From NCBI RefSeq assembly GCF_022458865.1, contig NZ_JAJNMU010000015.1:62001-126000 (forward strand): a stretch of 64,000 bases of DNA, in the 5' to 3' direction. This stretch comes from Paenibacillus periandrae. Lineage in GTDB: Bacteria > Bacillota > Bacilli > Paenibacillales > NBRC-103111. The position numbers were made by a program, and so were the translations under genes. The notes below the pieces were generated by a model. That model saw nothing but the letters and a program-made list of their open reading frames with translations. It was not told the DNA's origin and made no database searches. The number at the start of each line of letters is the position of its first letter. Positions within the stretch are counted from its first letter, which is position 1. Shown piece by piece: positions 62,116 to 64,000 of this stretch.

Positions 62116-63726
62116 ATGATCATACCGAATGATATCTTTTCCCAATTAAATGAGCTGGTTGTTCGTGTCACCGATGTGGATTACATCCGTCGATCCGAGC
62201 CATGGAGCCTGCAGTCTGAGATCCTTTCTTCTTATCAGGTTGTTTTTATACATAGAGGATCTGCAATTTTTGATATAGATGGAATTTCCACTCGTGTGGG
62301 ACCGGGACATTTGTTGTTTTTGGCAAAAGGAAAAAAGGTTCAAGCCTCATCCGATTCCGCAGATCTATTGGTGATTTACAGGATCAGATTCAGTTATCTA
62401 TCACCAATCCGTTCAACAGAAAAGGGGAATCTGTATCGGGAGGATGGTAGGGCCTTTCCTTTGGAAGGTGAATTTTATATACAGAGCCAACCACAGCTGC
62501 TCCTTCTGTGCGAGCAGCTTCACCATAGTATGAGCGAATTGGAGCATGGCCGCAGACACTATCGCCAAACTTGTCTCATACAGGAACTGTTGTATCTGGC
62601 TGCTTCAGAAATCGAAACAGGAGAGGAGCAGCAGCTGACGGCCATAGAGCGGACAGTAGAGTACCTGAATCACAATTATATGCTGCCCATTCAGCTCGAT
62701 GCCTTATCGCGTCTTGCAGGCTTTAGCTCCAGCTACTACTCCCGCTTATTCAAGAAGCTCAAGGGAATCAGTCCAACCGCGTATATGACTATGCTGCGGA
62801 TGAAGCGGGCGAAGGAACTGCTGATGGTTTCCCAAAGCTCCCTATCCGAAATTTCCAAGCATTTGGGATACAATGATGAATCGTATTTTAGCCGTGTATT
62901 CAAGAAGGAAACCGGCTATTCACCTGCCTATTATATCAAGCTGCACAGCCAAAAAATTGTGGTTATGAAGTGTACCTTTAATGGTGATTTGGTCGCACTG
63001 GGTATCACTCCATACGCATCGGTTCGGGTAGGTAGCAGTGGTGGAACTACTTTTGATGGGCTGCTGAATCATGTACCCCGAATATCTGCAGATGGCAAGG
63101 CATGCCAGAATGCTTTGATTCAGCTGCAGCCGGATATCATCGTATGTGACTCCCAGTGGGCCAAGTACAACAAAGATGCCATTCAGATTGCACCAACAGC
63201 GGTTATACCCTATTGGGACATTCCTTGGCGAGAGAGATTGAATCGAATTGCAGAGCTGGTAGGTAAGCGGAGGGAAGCGAAGGAATGGCTTCAGAATTAC
63301 GACAGTCAGGCAGCGCTGGCGAGTCGAAAGCTCAAAAGCGTCATAGGGGAATCGACGGTCATCATTCTCAGAATCGTCTGCGGCAAGCTGAGAATATATG
63401 GAGTCGAGCGGAATATTGGCAGTGTGCTGTATCAGGATCTGAAGTTAAATGCGCCTGCCGAGGTGAGGCAGATCAAATGGAGACGAACCATATCGTTAGA
63501 GCTGCTGAGTGAATTAAGCGCTGACTATATACTGCTGATGGTATCCTCGCATAAAGCCGATCAGAAGCTGCTGCGCAAGCTGCGAGCCAGTCGGACGTGG
63601 AATAATTTGTCTGCTGTACGTCGGAGGCAATGCCTGGAGATAGATCTTTATCCGTGGATCGATTACTCGGCGATGAGTCATAAGCTGATGATAGATGCAG
63701 CCATCCGTTTATTTGTGAAGCCTTGA
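62116..63726 (+). CDS. AraC regulator fused to a siderophore-binding-like domain (Btr-like)
   Basis: 536 residues from the ATG at 62116 behind AAAGGAGG. An N-terminal cupin-like domain (~20-110) is followed by two AraC helix-turn-helix motifs (~185-275: L-D-A-L-S-R-L-A-G-F-S-S-S-Y-Y-S-R-L-F-K-K and L-S-E-I-S-K-H-L-G-Y-N-D-E-S-Y-F-S-R). A C-terminal TroA-like periplasmic-binding domain (~290-530; Q-L-Q-P-D-I-I-V) is kept in the cytoplasm. B. subtilis Btr has this layout: it senses a ferric siderophore and activates its uptake genes. Here it precedes a lipoprotein gene with a Fur box. Confidence 0.88.
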   Translation: MIIPNDIFSQLNELVVRVTDVDYIRRSEPWSLQSEILSSYQVVFIHRGSAIFDIDGISTRVGPGHLLFLAKGKKVQASSDSADLLVIYRIRFSYLSPIRSTEKGNLYREDGRAFPLEGEFYIQSQPQLLLLCEQLHHSMSELEHGRRHYRQTCLIQELLYLAASEIETGEEQQLTAIERTVEYLNHNYMLPIQLDALSRLAGFSSSYYSRLFKKLKGISPTAYMTMLRMKRAKELLMVSQSSLSEISKHLGYNDESYFSRVFKKETGYSPAYYIKLHSQKIVVMKCTFNGDLVALGITPYASVRVGSSGGTTFDGLLNHVPRISADGKACQNALIQLQPDIIVCDSQWAKYNKDAIQIAPTAVIPYWDIPWRERLNRIAELVGKRREAKEWLQNYDSQAALASRKLKSVIGESTVIILRIVCGKLRIYGVERNIGSVLYQDLKLNAPAEVRQIKWRRTISLELLSELSADYILLMVSSHKADQKLLRKLRASRTWNNLSAVRRRQCLEIDLYPWIDYSAMSHKLMIDAAIRLFVKP

Positions 63727-63822
63727 ATGTCAGAATTGTCCAAGCTATTGAGCAAAAATGTTCATAGATTATTAACGACACCCCGGATATAATTTTATAG
63801 CGAGCCCATGCACAGTTTCATT

Positions 63823-63841
63823 GATAATGATATTCATTATC
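63823..63841. promoter_or_regulatory. Fur box
   Basis: GATAATGATATTCATTATC differs from the classical 19-base Fur consensus at a single position. It lies 51 bases before the start of the lipoprotein gene, implying repression when iron is plentiful. Confidence 0.9.
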
Positions 63842-63891
63842 TGCATGAAGCCTTGTTAATCATGATGATATCGATATGGGGGAATACGACA

Positions 63892-64000
63892 TTGTTTACT
63901 TTAAGAAAGTCGATGCTGGTTGTCAGTATGGTTGGATTAGTGAGTGCATTCGTTCTGTCGGGTTGTGGGTCCACTCCGGCAGCGGGTACAAATAAAGAGA
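63892..64000 (+). CDS. Iron-siderophore ABC transporter substrate-binding lipoprotein (5' part)
   Basis: The first 36 codons from a TTG at 63892 behind GGGGGAA; the gene runs off the window. A lipoprotein signal peptide (F-T-L-R-K-S, hydrophobic core, L-S-G-C-G) ends at a lipobox with Cys about residue 24, followed by a Ser/Thr/Ala linker. It lies downstream of a Fur box and a Btr-like regulator, so an iron-siderophore or heme binding protein is the likely product. The specificity is not readable. Confidence 0.75.
   Translation, partial: MFTLRKSMLVVSMVGLVSAFVLSGCGSTPAAGTNKE

Overview
The window looks like a chromosomal segment of a low-to-mid GC, Gram-positive, spore-former-type bacterium, most likely Paenibacillus or a close relative. 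I infer this from strong AGGAGG-type ribosome binding sites, frequent TTG and GTG starts, a sortase with its anchored substrate, an lmrAB-like efflux operon, a Btr-like AraC/siderophore locus, a YicI-type alpha-xylosidase and abundant ABC, GntR, AraC and GNAT genes. No rRNA, tRNA, insertion sequence, phage or CRISPR array is visible.

Left arm (1-14443): a catabolic cluster. It holds the end of a sugar ABC permease, a short-chain dehydrogenase, two divergent FadR-type GntR regulators, a threonine-synthase-fold PLP enzyme, a Gfo/Idh/MocA dehydrogenase, a metallo-beta-lactamase-fold hydrolase, an AstE/aspartoacylase-type deacylase, an N-acetylneuraminate-lyase-like aldolase, a large secreted sialidase-fold protein, a RidA enamine deaminase, an MlrC-type M81 protein and a class III (glutamate-1-semialdehyde type) aminotransferase. 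Four copies of a TGGTCxxACCA-type palindrome lie at both regulator promoters, before the PLP enzyme and before the sialidase-like gene. They tie the cluster into one regulon. A strong terminator at 14459 closes it. The gene set suggests use of an acylated amino acid/amino sugar conjugate such as a nonulosonic acid, but no canonical nanE/nanK is present and the substrate is unknown.

Middle (14574-36302): mostly independent genes. These include an APH-type kinase, a MOSC protein, GNAT acetyltransferases plus a 17-codon GNAT remnant, dapA with a divergent LysR gene, an ankyrin protein apparently split by a frameshift at an A6 run, an AlkD-like repair protein, a three-gene ABC-2 exporter, a methyltransferase, a kinase-like protein followed by a heparinase II/III-like protein and a CHAD protein, an aldo/keto reductase, a MATE exporter, a CapA-like protein and an orphan response regulator with a SARP-type output.

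Surface module (36837-45635): a 2285-residue wall-anchored protein (DUF11-type and ten SdrD-B-type domains, Pro-rich stalk, LVPKTG sorting signal), its adjacent class B sortase, and a convergent secreted transglutaminase-like protein preceded by a clear c-di-GMP-I (GEMM) riboswitch with a well-formed promoter.

Right arm (45779-64000): a YlmB-like M20 hydrolase with TenA (thiamin pyrimidine salvage), an lmrAB-like TetR/DHA2 efflux operon with its operator, a DUF2935 protein downstream of a 7TMR-DISM hybrid kinase, an IMP dehydrogenase, a Nudix hydrolase, a pentapeptide-repeat protein, an AraC regulator divergent from an alpha-xylosidase, small stress and monooxygenase genes, a nucleotidyltransferase-like protein, and a Btr-like AraC/substrate-binding fusion followed by a Fur box and the start of a siderophore-type lipoprotein.
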